Below, in pieces: positions 6,980-14,122 of a DNA stretch of 18,837 nt. The DNA is from Nitrospira sp. (GTDB lineage: Bacteria; Nitrospirota; Nitrospiria; Nitrospirales; Nitrospiraceae). The DNA is taken from assembly GCA_030456405.1 (NCBI GenBank), contig JAKDNQ010000018.1, positions 1 through 18,837 of the forward strand. The letters run 5' to 3'. Position 1 is the first letter of the stretch. Each line of letters starts with the position of its first letter. The position numbers and the translations under genes were made by a program. The notes under the pieces were generated by a model. The model was given only the letters and a program-made list of their open reading frames with translations, was not told the DNA's origin and made no database searches.

Positions 6980-7474
6980 ATGTTGACCTGTGGCTGCGGT
7001 CGCTGGATGCATACCGAAGGGATTGAAGAACGATCTTACGAGGATGGGACGCCTCAATGGTTCATTCGGTCGGAATGCCGTGGCTGTGGACTAAAAATAG
7101 GGGCTGATGTTCCAGCCGGGCAGCCAGGCGGGCTCGTCGATCGGATGATGTGGACCGACGAGGCGATCCATCGGCTGGATCGCATGCCTCCGTATCTTGC
7201 CCCGCTCGTGCGCGGTGAAGTCGAGCAGGACATGCGGGCGAGAGGGGAACGGGTCATCACCTGCGACATAGTGCTTCGTCCAAGAACCGGCGAGCGCATT
7301 GAGTGGACATCTGATGCGGAGCGCCGCTTGGAGAGAGTGCCGGCGCCGGTGCGTGCCATGGCGCGCATTGAATTAGAACGAACCGCAGCCGATCGTGGCG
7401 AGGCGCGGATCACGGTTGCGTTGATGGAAGAAGTGAAGGCGCGCTATTTTGGGATGGGCGCACAGAAGACGTAA
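6980..7474 (+). CDS. Zinc-ribbon protein with two PCP_red domains
   Basis: 164 residues, cytoplasmic, no signal or membrane segment. Cys4, Cys6, Cys33 and Cys36 form a C-x-C...C-x2-C ribbon that would bind zinc. Two copies of the PCP_red domain follow, near residues 58-100 and 109-152. Each starts with W-T-x-x-A-x-x-R-L-x-R-x-P and ends with R-G-E-x-x-I-T. This domain is the C-terminal domain of the light-independent protochlorophyllide reductase subunit BchB and occurs alone in non-phototrophs, where its job is unknown. No iron-sulfur or reductase part is present, so this is not a chlorophyll enzyme. Binding of a tetrapyrrole or a protein partner is a reasonable guess given the heme-protein neighbours. 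The start has only a poor ribosome binding site (GGGTTAAG). Confidence 0.78.
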   Translation: MLTCGCGRWMHTEGIEERSYEDGTPQWFIRSECRGCGLKIGADVPAGQPGGLVDRMMWTDEAIHRLDRMPPYLAPLVRGEVEQDMRARGERVITCDIVLRPRTGERIEWTSDAERRLERVPAPVRAMARIELERTAADRGEARITVALMEEVKARYFGMGAQKT

Positions 7475-7550
7475 GGGGTGAGGCGTTAGGGGTAAGGCGA
7501 GAATAACGGAGGCCCATTCACCTTACGCCTCACGTTTCACGCCTAACGGG
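7475..7550 (+). repeat. Intergenic palindromic word repeat, 'GGGGTAAGGCGT' type
   Basis: GGGGTGAGGCGTTA and GGGGTAAGGCGAG (7475-7501) are mirrored by CACCTTACGCC, TCACGTTTCACGCC and TAACGGG (7519-7550). GTGAGGCGT (7478-7486) pairs perfectly with ACGCCTCAC (7525-7533), with three more pairs after one mismatch. The whole 77-base gap between stop codon and next start codon is filled. Confidence 0.7.
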
Positions 7551-7551
7551 A

Positions 7552-8613
7552 ATGAATATGCTGCATCGAATGGCGCTACGAGTATTGCCCAGCCTCAGCC
7601 TGGTCGTTACGGAAGACTCTGTGCGCAAAAAAAAGCGGATCGTCATGTTTGTGCCTGGGTTGGTGGCATTTGTGGTCTATCGATTAGCCAAGCTGCTGTT
7701 GCCGCTTTCTGAACCGATCGTGTTGTTGGCGGTCAGCGGCCTTGTTTCATTGGTGACGGCATTGTTCGCGTATCGCGTCGGTCGGGCCACTGGATGGGGG
7801 AAGATCCTGCGAGAGGATGGAAGTCGGTTACTCACGTGGCTCGGCGGCTGGATCGGGTTTGTGTATGGAGTTCAGTTGTCTCTGTTGGTTTTGGCGCTGC
7901 TCTGGTTTGTCGGATATGACTATCTCAAACATCCAGATGGGCCGGCTATGATGGCCATCATCATTTCCTGTACGTCCGTCGCGCGCGATGCATTCGAGAT
8001 CGGTCACGTGCGGAAAATAACCCTCATGGGCCGTCCATTTCCAACGTTTCCCGATGGGGCGGCACTCCGTACAATGGTGGGCAACCATGCGATGCAATTC
8101 GGCCCTTGGGTCGCAGTCGGTCTTGTTGTCGGGGCACTGGGTGCATCTCTGGGATACCTGGTCGAGACACATCAAATCGCAGCACTGTTGCAGTTGTCCG
8201 CTGTCGCGTTGTTGGGAGGCGGGGTCGCGCTCTGCGCCTATTTTGGCGGACTTCATCCTCAATCGTCATGGACCCAAGGACTGGCGCAAACGAAGGCGGG
8301 TGAACTGCTCAAGTATTGGTGGTGGCCTGGGCTTTCTTTTGCTGCGACCTACTATCTTGTGGCGGCGGGCTGTGTAATTTTCTTCTTCAGGCAGCCCGGA
8401 ATTCCCACTGCCTATGCGATGGCCTGCGGTGGATTCGTCACAGGCATGATGGCGTTGTATTGTTACTATCTCGGGTTTCGCCGGCAAGTAGAAGAACAGC
8501 AGGGCCACACGATGTCGAGTGCCTTACTCCGATGTCCTTTCGTCATGGGTATTCTTGGCAAGTCGACGAGGGCAAGCGTTTCAATGACTGCTGGTTCCAG
8601 TTCGAAGGTGTAA
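7552..8613 (+). CDS. Polytopic membrane protein of unknown function
   Basis: 353 residues. The ATG at 7552 is 2 bases after the palindromic gap; ACGGGA at 7546-7551 is the only candidate binding site. About eight hydrophobic helices are visible, grouped near residues 30-50, 55-75, 95-125, 185-205, 212-232, 262-282 and 288-308. A cytoplasmic or periplasmic loop near 135-180 carries 'TSVARDAFEIGHVRK' and 'PTFPDG', which look like conserved polar motifs; His residues in it could bind a metal or heme. I do not recognise the family. The position between PCP_red and the bd-like oxidase suggests an accessory or assembly role, by context only. Confidence 0.7.
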   Translation: MNMLHRMALRVLPSLSLVVTEDSVRKKKRIVMFVPGLVAFVVYRLAKLLLPLSEPIVLLAVSGLVSLVTALFAYRVGRATGWGKILREDGSRLLTWLGGWIGFVYGVQLSLLVLALLWFVGYDYLKHPDGPAMMAIIISCTSVARDAFEIGHVRKITLMGRPFPTFPDGAALRTMVGNHAMQFGPWVAVGLVVGALGASLGYLVETHQIAALLQLSAVALLGGGVALCAYFGGLHPQSSWTQGLAQTKAGELLKYWWWPGLSFAATYYLVAAGCVIFFFRQPGIPTAYAMACGGFVTGMMALYCYYLGFRRQVEEQQGHTMSSALLRCPFVMGILGKSTRASVSMTAGSSSKV

Positions 8614-8732
8614 CAGGATGCTCACGGCGTTTTCACAAGCCGTGAACGGTAACAAAGTGAAACGTGAGATGTAGGGCAGCCCCATGCTCGTTTCCCGAAA
8701 CTGTCCATCTGGCACACGTCACCTTTCACGAA
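8614..8732 (+). repeat. Intergenic palindromic word repeat, 'GTGAAACGTGA' type, preceded by AGGATGCT
   Basis: The gap starts with CAGGATGCT directly after the TAA, the same join as at 10630. A hairpin follows, TCACGGC (8622-8628) with GCCGTGA (8639-8645). Words CGTGAACGGTAAC and AAGTGAAACGTGAG are mirrored by CACGTCACC and TTTCACGAAC. CGTGAACGGTAAC (8641-8653) pairs with GTCACCTTTCACG (8718-8730) at 11 of 13 positions. Bases 8733-8757 lead into the next gene with a weak binding site. Confidence 0.6.
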
Positions 8733-8757
8733 CAAGAAGGGTAGTCCACTGAGAAAT

Positions 8758-10632
8758 ATGGTCAGGAAGAAGAACGCATACAGATTCATCGGGTTTTCTG
8801 TCCTGCTGGTGGTAATTCTCACGGCCTTGGGAGTTGGTTGGGGTCTTCAGAGCCAATCCTTTGCTGAGGAAGCCACAGATCTGTATTTCAAGACCCCAGG
8901 AACTCCCGAGGGGCCGCAGGCCCCTTCTCCCCAGGAGACTGTGTACTCGCGCATCGGACCCTTGGACAGTCGATTGCTCGTGTGGTTCGTCACCCAGCTC
9001 CACACCTACTTCGGAGGGTTTGTTCTCGCGTTACCGATTTTTTGCGTGCTGCTGGAGTTTCTTGGGCTCACGAGCAAAAAGCCCGAACTCGCCCTTCGTT
9101 ATGACGGCCTTGCGCGGGATTTGGCGAAAGTCGCTCTCCTCTCCTTATCGGTGACGGCCGTAGTCGGGAGCATCATGCTGGGGATATTTCTCTATTTCTA
9201 CCCCAGCTTCATGAAGTACATGGGCGGGACGTTTAAGACGTTTATGCCGGTCTATGCCTTCGTATTTCTCGGAGAATCGCTGCTGCTCATCACCTATTAC
9301 TATAGTTGGAGCCGACTGGCTGAGCCGGCTTCAAAGTGGGCCCATGCATCGATCGGCCTGTTGAGTAACCTGTTTGGAACGGCATTGCTGCTGTTGGCAA
9401 ATGCCTGGTCGGCTTTCATGATGGCGCCGGCGGGTGTCGATGCGAAAGGGCAGTTTTTGGGGAATGGATGGCATTTGCTCCATTCGGCTCTGTGGAATCC
9501 ACTCAATGTCCATCGCTTCCTGGCGAACATTATGTCCGGCGGCGCGGTGGTGATGGCCTACGCGTGCTATCGATTTTTTACCAGCAAGACTGAAAAAGAG
9601 AGCGCCTATTTCGACTGGGTCGGACATATTTTTCTATTTGTGACGGTGATCGCATTATTACCGATGCCTTTCGCCGGCTACTGGCTGATGCGATCGGTTT
9701 ACTCATTCAGCCAGAGTATGGGTGTGACGATGATGGGGGGATTACTCACGTGGCTCTTCGTCGTCCAAGCCATCTTGATCGGTGTCCTGTTCCTCGGCGT
9801 CAACTTTTATCTCTGGCAGAGTATGGCGCGCCTTCGCGGAGGGGAACGGTATCAGCCCTATTACCAGGTGCTGCTCTCGGTGTTTATGGTGGCCCTGTTT
9901 GTGTGGCTGACGCCCCACACTGTCTTTATGTCGGCCAGTGAAGTGAAGGCGATGGGTGGAGCGTCGCATCCCGTGGTCGGCAATTACGGAGTGATGTCCG
10001 CGAAGAATGGCGCGGTCAATATCATGATTCTCGTGACCACCATGAGTTTCCTGTATTACCGTCGCGCTAATCGAACGATGGTTGTGCCCTGGGTTATGAA
10101 AGGGAACATCCTTATCGGCGCGCTGTTCATTCTGGGGGCGATCAACATTATCTGGCTCTCAGTGTATGGGTACTATCTTCCGGCGAAGCTCCGTGTCGGG
10201 CTGTCGTCCCCGCAGGCTGCAACCACATTGACGGTACTCGTGGCCGGGGTGATCATCAATCGCATGATGCTCAAGGGAGCGCTCCTTCACGGGCCGGTTC
10301 AGTGGGGAAAGATTTCTCTCAGGGGCATGGCGGGGTTGTTTGGACTCGCTGCGGCCTTCACATGGGTCATGGGTCTCATGGGTTATATCCGTTCCTCAGG
10401 GCGGCTGGCATGGCATGTCAGCGAGGTGATGGCCGATGTCTCTCCTTGGGCCTTTACGCCGGACTTCGCGTTTGCGGCGAAGATGGTGACGCTCAACATG
10501 ATGGTGTTTTGGGGGGCCGTGCTCGTCCTGTTCTGGATGTCCCAGCGTGACCAGTCGCCTGCGATCGGAGAAGCGTTAGCCGAGGGAAATGCAAGGGTCC
10601 TGGCGCCGCCGTCGTCGTCGCAAGAGGCATAA
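8758..10632 (+). CDS. Cytochrome bd-like oxidase subunit I (CydA-related), copy A
   Basis: 624 residues, longer than usual CydA. A leading hydrophobic helix (10-30) precedes about 13 further membrane helices. CydA homology is clear: His82 in 'TQLHTYFGGFVLALP' (heme ligand position), Glu173 in 'FVFLGES', 'LLLANAWSAFMMAPAGVDAKG' in the place of CydA ANSWMQ-P-G, and His252 in 'NPLNVHRF' matching the high-spin side of CydA. Extra conserved histidines occur at 239, 242, 387, 404 and 553. The quinol-loop signature GRQPW is absent, so a c-type cytochrome rather than quinol may be the donor. The GWD motif after Glu is SWS here, unlike copy B. No CydB is in the window. Start by position; binding site weak. 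Confidence 0.82.
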   Translation: MVRKKNAYRFIGFSVLLVVILTALGVGWGLQSQSFAEEATDLYFKTPGTPEGPQAPSPQETVYSRIGPLDSRLLVWFVTQLHTYFGGFVLALPIFCVLLEFLGLTSKKPELALRYDGLARDLAKVALLSLSVTAVVGSIMLGIFLYFYPSFMKYMGGTFKTFMPVYAFVFLGESLLLITYYYSWSRLAEPASKWAHASIGLLSNLFGTALLLLANAWSAFMMAPAGVDAKGQFLGNGWHLLHSALWNPLNVHRFLANIMSGGAVVMAYACYRFFTSKTEKESAYFDWVGHIFLFVTVIALLPMPFAGYWLMRSVYSFSQSMGVTMMGGLLTWLFVVQAILIGVLFLGVNFYLWQSMARLRGGERYQPYYQVLLSVFMVALFVWLTPHTVFMSASEVKAMGGASHPVVGNYGVMSAKNGAVNIMILVTTMSFLYYRRANRTMVVPWVMKGNILIGALFILGAINIIWLSVYGYYLPAKLRVGLSSPQAATTLTVLVAGVIINRMMLKGALLHGPVQWGKISLRGMAGLFGLAAAFTWVMGLMGYIRSSGRLAWHVSEVMADVSPWAFTPDFAFAAKMVTLNMMVFWGAVLVLFWMSQRDQSPAIGEALAEGNARVLAPPSSSQEA

Positions 10633-10633
10633 C

Positions 10634-10887
10634 AGGATGCTGAAAAAGTCCGCCAGCTTCGTTCTCGCATCGCTCAGAAGCTCAGCGTATAGAGGCATGC
10701 CTCTCGGATATCGGAATCACTGGAGGGGGGTTTTCCGTTCGCCAAGATCAATTGAGATGGCGAACGGCCCACACGAAGTGCGGTACATACCTCCTCGCCT
10801 CTTCGCTCGCTGCGGCCTTGCCTGGGAAAAGGCGCGTCTTGGCGCGCCAGGGTTGGGCGAGTGAGAAGGTCGCCTTTTTGAGCATCC
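10634..10887. repeat. Inverted-repeat-bounded intergenic element (MITE-like)
   Basis: The 254-base stretch begins 2 bases after the oxidase stop. Its ends are inverted repeats: GGATGCTGAAAAAGTCCGCC (10635-10654) against the complement of 10868-10887, GGATGCTCAAAAAGGCGACC. The interior is rich in hairpins: CCGTTCGCCA (10735-10744) with TGGCGAACGG (10758-10767), the palindrome AGAGGCATGCCTCT (10691-10704), AGCTTC (10656-10661) with GAAGCT (10677-10682), and GGCGCG...CGCGCC near 10830-10848. It encodes no credible protein; ORFs through it lack binding sites and known motifs. The remaining gap to 10989 holds a small hairpin GCTCTA/TAGAGC (10907-10923) and nothing else I can name. Confidence 0.6.
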
Positions 10888-10989
10888 CGTGTGTGGTTCT
10901 TTTGTTGCTCTAGATGTTAGAGCCGTTGAATCTCCACCGTGCCACAATAGTTTTCTCGCAGCTTGTTAAAGCCGAAAGGGGTAGGAAGT

Positions 10990-11646
10990 ATGAGGCGAGG
11001 GGTGATGATCCTGAGATATCTGACGGTCGTATTGGTCGTGTATGGAAGCATGGTGATGCAGGGTTCAGTCACGGCACAAACCCAGTCTTTGGTTCTGGAG
11101 GATTTCCAGACGAAAGATGCGGAGGGATTCCCGTTGAATTGGGAGCATGAAAATCAACGGAGCCAGTCTAAGGGGCGGGACGCGTATAAGATCCAGACGG
11201 AGGACGGTGTAAGTTTTCTTTCCGCGAAGGATGCGGGACAGCGGATCAAAAAAAAGAAGATCGAATGGGACCCCAAGGCCTTTCCCGTCCTCACCTGGCG
11301 TTGGCGTCTGCAAAAAGCCACGACGGACAGTGAGCCGATTGCGGCGATCTATGCTTCGCTGGATACCGACCTGATGTTTATTCCTGTGTTTACGAAGTAT
11401 GTCTGGAGTGCCACTAAGCCCGAGGGCACGCTGACCGAAGGGGGTATATTCAGCGGCTCGGAGATTGTCGTGCAAAGCGGCACGAAGGTTGTCGGAGAGT
11501 GGTTCGAAGAACGCGTGAATGTGTACGAAGATTTCAAGAAGATTCACAAGCATGAACCGGCTGCCAAGGCCTGGGGTATCTCGATCATAGCTGCATCCGG
11601 TGTTGAAATCGATTTTGGCTCGATGGTGGCGAGCGCCGGACGTTAG
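10990..11646 (+). CDS. Exported DUF3047-family protein
   Basis: 218 residues from the ATG at 10990, with AAGGGG about 9 bases upstream; a TTG at 10963 would lengthen it without reason. The signal peptide (residues 6-25, cleavage near VTA-QTQ) sends it to the periplasm. The DUF3047 pattern is visible: 'TWRWRL', 'IAAIYASLDTD', 'KYVWSATKPEGT', 'IVVQSGTK', 'WFEERVNVYEDF'. The function of this family is not known; the fold is probably a beta-sandwich. It is the first gene of a tight run with spacings of 20, 6 and 5 bases, so it is likely co-transcribed with the next three genes. Confidence 0.78.
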   Translation: MRRGVMILRYLTVVLVVYGSMVMQGSVTAQTQSLVLEDFQTKDAEGFPLNWEHENQRSQSKGRDAYKIQTEDGVSFLSAKDAGQRIKKKKIEWDPKAFPVLTWRWRLQKATTDSEPIAAIYASLDTDLMFIPVFTKYVWSATKPEGTLTEGGIFSGSEIVVQSGTKVVGEWFEERVNVYEDFKKIHKHEPAAKAWGISIIAASGVEIDFGSMVASAGR

Positions 11647-11666
11647 AAAAATGGACCGTAGTCAGC

Positions 11667-12038
11667 ATGACCAAACCTGACACGGAACAAGTTGCACTCA
11701 TAAAGAAGGTGATCGATATCCTGTTCGGCGTCGCCGTGATGGGAACTGTCGGGACGCTTATCGGGATGATTATGGGTGGCGGCATTATGCCGTTGGCGAG
11801 TGGGGCAGGGTTGGTGCTCGGCGGTGTGATCGGCTTTATGGGGGGGCGGCGTTTCTTGGCGAGTATTTTAGTGGGCACTCTGCTAGGTGGAGCGCTTGCC
11901 TGGCTTATTGCCGGACCAGAGAGGATATCAGTGGGCGCCGGGGCCGGTGCTGCGATGGGTGGATTTCTCGGTGTGCAGATTTCGATGTTGCTGGATATGC
12001 GAGCGGCAAAGAAAAAAGCGGCATCCGGAGGAGTATGA
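11667..12038 (+). CDS. Small glycine-rich membrane protein
   Basis: 123 residues, 20 bases after the DUF3047 stop. Nearly the whole chain is hydrophobic with three to four helices (near 14-35, 40-57, 62-82 and 88-107). Glycine-zipper spacing is frequent: 'GTVGTLIGMIMGGG', 'GAGLVLGGVIGFMGG', 'GAGAGAAMGGFLG'. Such helices pack tightly and occur in oligomeric membrane proteins. It ends in a lysine-rich cytoplasmic tail. No family is recognised. The stop codon overlaps the GGAGGAG that serves the next gene, so translation of the two is probably linked. Confidence 0.7.
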   Translation: MTKPDTEQVALIKKVIDILFGVAVMGTVGTLIGMIMGGGIMPLASGAGLVLGGVIGFMGGRRFLASILVGTLLGGALAWLIAGPERISVGAGAGAAMGGFLGVQISMLLDMRAAKKKAASGGV

Positions 12039-12044
12039 GACACG

Positions 12045-12977
12045 ATGGAAAATAAGGGAGTGCTCGTCGGCGGAATCGTGTTTGTCTTTGGGGCGTTCAT
12101 CCTGATGATCAGCTTGCTGGTCTATGAGTCCTATAAGGCGAAGCAGATGAAAGCGCTGGCCTCGTCGATCAAGACTGAGGCTCGACCTGCGCTAAGCAGC
12201 GCATCCTCCGCACCCTCGCAGGATTATTCCATGTATAAAACAAGAATAGGCGATGAGGGGCGAGAGATGGTGCAGGTTCCTGAAGGCCCATTCATTATGG
12301 GGAGTAAAGATGGCGACCCGGATGAGGTTCCAGAACGGCAAGTGTTTTTAAGTGCGTTCTACATCGATAGGAAAGAGGTGTCGCAAGAAGAATATGCCCG
12401 GTTCGCCAAAATGACCAAACGTTCGTTGCCCAAGATCGAAGTGTTTGAAGACGATCAATCCAAGCTATTGCAGCCAGAATTTGCGGCGATGAGCATGTCA
12501 TGGGATGAAGCAACAGCCTATTGCAAATGGGCGGGAAAGCGTCTTCCTTCGGAGGCAGAATGGGAAAAGGCCGGCCGCGGTGAGGGAAGGCGGAAATATG
12601 CGTGGGACGAGCCCGTCAGGAATGGCCGTGCCAATGCTAATCTGGATGGAAGCGAAGACGGGTATCGATATCTTGCGCCTCCCGGGTCATTCGAAGCAGG
12701 ACGAAGCCCCTACGGAATCTACGACATGACTGGGAACGTCGCAGAGTGGGTTGCCGATTCATACGATGAGCATTATTACCAGAAAGCGCCCTTTCGTGAC
12801 CCGAAAGGGCCGGACCGTGCGGACTTGAAAGTGGTGCGTGGGGGATCATGGCGAGAGACCGAGCATACTGCGCGGCTGTCCAAACGATTTGCTGCGAAAG
12901 CCTGGCGGACGGATATTACGATTGGGTTTCGTTGTGCCAGTGATATGGAGGCGAGCGAAAGCCCCGCGCCGTCATAA
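12045..12977 (+). CDS. Membrane-anchored FGE-fold (SUMF1) protein 1, catalytic cysteines absent
   Basis: 310 residues. One membrane helix (6-27), a Ser/Ala-rich linker (40-62), then an FGE-sulfatase domain (75-302) that would lie in the periplasm. Family motifs: 'VPEGPFIMGS', 'PERQVFLSAFYIDRKEVS', 'MSWDEATAYCKWAGKRLPSEAEWEKA', 'GIYDMTGNVAEWV', 'VVRGGSW' (263-269), 'IGFRCA'. Formylglycine-generating enzymes carry two copper-binding cysteines just after RGGSW; here the stretch reads RETEHTARLS with none. Sulfatase activation is therefore unlikely. A binding or structural role in an envelope complex fits better. GGAGGAG lies 11 bases before the ATG. Confidence 0.85.
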   Translation: MENKGVLVGGIVFVFGAFILMISLLVYESYKAKQMKALASSIKTEARPALSSASSAPSQDYSMYKTRIGDEGREMVQVPEGPFIMGSKDGDPDEVPERQVFLSAFYIDRKEVSQEEYARFAKMTKRSLPKIEVFEDDQSKLLQPEFAAMSMSWDEATAYCKWAGKRLPSEAEWEKAGRGEGRRKYAWDEPVRNGRANANLDGSEDGYRYLAPPGSFEAGRSPYGIYDMTGNVAEWVADSYDEHYYQKAPFRDPKGPDRADLKVVRGGSWRETEHTARLSKRFAAKAWRTDITIGFRCASDMEASESPAPS

Positions 12978-12982
12978 CTGAC

Positions 12983-13873
12983 ATGCTCGAAACGAAATTC
13001 AAGGTCATTTTTCTCCTCGCCGTTCTCGCATTCGCTGCGATTCCGATCATGGGAATCCTTCGGGGCACCACGTTGACCCCATTTGAAGCGCCCCCTGCAG
13101 ATTCCACGAATTCAACCGCGCCAGAGTCACTTAATTCATCTCAGGCTGTTCATGAAGAGCCGGTCTTGGAAGAAGTGATTTCGATTCCGGCAGGCCCCTT
13201 CATTCGCGGGACGGATCATGGAGGGTATGATGAACGGCCGCAACGTACGCTGGTGCTGGGCGCCTTTGCCATTGATCGGTACGAAACGACCAATTTCCAG
13301 TATCAGCAATTTGTGGATGCGACCGGGCATCGAAAGTCGGGCCCTCCTGCTCGTTACGCCAAGAACATGGGCAAGATGCTGAGCATCAATCAGCCTGTGG
13401 TCTATGTGTCATGGGAGGATGCTGAGGCCTATTGCCATTGGAAAGGGAAACGGCTTCCGACTGAGGCTGAGTGGGAGAAAGCCATGCGAGGATCGGATGG
13501 ACGGCTGTGGCCTTGGGGTAATGTCGAACAGCCTAACGGAGCCAATTGGGCGAGAGTGCAGGATGGCCATGAAGTCTCTGCAATTGTCGGAACGGTTCCA
13601 ACTGATAAGAGCCCCTACGGTGTCATGGATGGAGCAGGTAATGTGATGGAGTGGGTCGATGATTGGTATGCGGAACGCTACTACGAAGAAGCTCCTGATC
13701 AGAACACGCCAAGCCCTGATCACGGTGTATTTCGGGTACTTCGTGGAGGAGGTTACGCGACTACTGGAGCGGATATTCGCATCACAAGCCGAAGTAAGAT
13801 GGTTCCGGACTTTCGCGACGAGACGATCGGGTTTCGTTGCGCGGTTTCTAGCGTGAAATCAGAGAAAAAGTGA
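12983..13873 (+). CDS. Membrane-anchored FGE-fold (SUMF1) protein 2, catalytic cysteines absent
   Basis: 296 residues, 5 bases after the stop of FGE protein 1 and without its own clear binding site, so coupled translation is likely. Membrane helix at 7-27, a linker rich in Ser, Thr and Pro (30-60), then the FGE-sulfatase domain (65-290): 'IPAGPFIRGTDHGG', 'DRYETTNFQYQQFVDATGH', 'VSWEDAEAYCHWKGKRLPTE', 'GVMDGAGNVMEWVDDWY', 'VLRGGGY' (252-258), 'IGFRCAV'. The cysteine pair of true formylglycine-generating enzymes is missing. The layout is the same as in protein 1, which points to a tandem duplication followed by divergence. Confidence 0.85.
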   Translation: MLETKFKVIFLLAVLAFAAIPIMGILRGTTLTPFEAPPADSTNSTAPESLNSSQAVHEEPVLEEVISIPAGPFIRGTDHGGYDERPQRTLVLGAFAIDRYETTNFQYQQFVDATGHRKSGPPARYAKNMGKMLSINQPVVYVSWEDAEAYCHWKGKRLPTEAEWEKAMRGSDGRLWPWGNVEQPNGANWARVQDGHEVSAIVGTVPTDKSPYGVMDGAGNVMEWVDDWYAERYYEEAPDQNTPSPDHGVFRVLRGGGYATTGADIRITSRSKMVPDFRDETIGFRCAVSSVKSEKK

Positions 13874-13893
13874 ACGGAACTGCTACGCGAAAC

Positions 13894-13998
13894 TTACAAG
13901 AAATCAAAGTAGTAGAGAATGAGAAACACGGCTAAAAGTATATTGACAACCATTCCAGCCAAAACTATAATGTCGAACACTTTTGATTTTTTTGCCAT
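13894..13998 (-). CDS. 34-residue single-helix membrane micro-protein
   Basis: On the - strand the ATG at 13998 is preceded by AGAGGA with 6 bases between, an ideal arrangement, and the frame ends in TAA at 13894. The product starts MAKKSKVFD and continues as one hydrophobic helix (about residues 9-30), ending YYFDFL, a typical inside-positive single-pass protein. It is convergent with the FGE gene, 20 bases away. A promoter with TTGACA lies upstream. The size and layout recall small oxidase subunits such as CydX, but there is no sequence signature to prove it. The good binding site and promoter speak for a real gene; lack of known relatives is the weakness. Confidence 0.6.
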   Translation of the reverse strand: MAKKSKVFDIIVLAGMVVNILLAVFLILYYFDFL

Positions 13999-14036
13999 CG
14001 AGTTTCCTCTGATTTTTCGTGTTCTGCAAGGAATTT

Positions 14037-14065
14037 TGAATAACACACGGATATCTGTGTGTCAA
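14037..14065 (-). promoter_or_regulatory. Promoter of the 34-residue - strand ORF
   Basis: Read on the - strand, TTGACA (14065-14060) is followed after 17 bases by TATTCA (14042-14037). Transcription would begin about 30 bases before the ATG at 13998. The -10 box is weak, matching 3 of 6. Confidence 0.4.
14043..14062. promoter_or_regulatory. 20-bp dyad in the promoter spacer (candidate operator)
   Basis: ACACACGGATATCTGTGTGT is a palindrome with a single mismatched pair. It fills the spacer between the - strand -35 and -10 boxes and overlaps the -35 by three bases. A dimeric repressor or a MerR-type activator could bind there. No regulator gene is in the window. Confidence 0.4.
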
Positions 14066-14122
14066 GAAACTCGCTGAGTTGGTTCTAGATGTATTGACTG
14101 CATCAGGAGAGAGGGAGACGCA

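Noticed and set aside
8758..10632. Standard quinol-oxidising CydA
   Set aside because: No GRQPW motif, no CydB gene in the window, and a longer protein with an extra N-terminal helix.
10589..10947. Two ORFs of 91 and 76 codons across the 10634 element
   Set aside because: They follow the inverted repeats of the element, have no binding site or recognisable protein features, and overlap each other on opposite strands.
12045..13873. Sulfatase-activating formylglycine-generating enzymes
   Set aside because: The cysteine pair needed for catalysis is absent in both proteins and no sulfatase gene is near.
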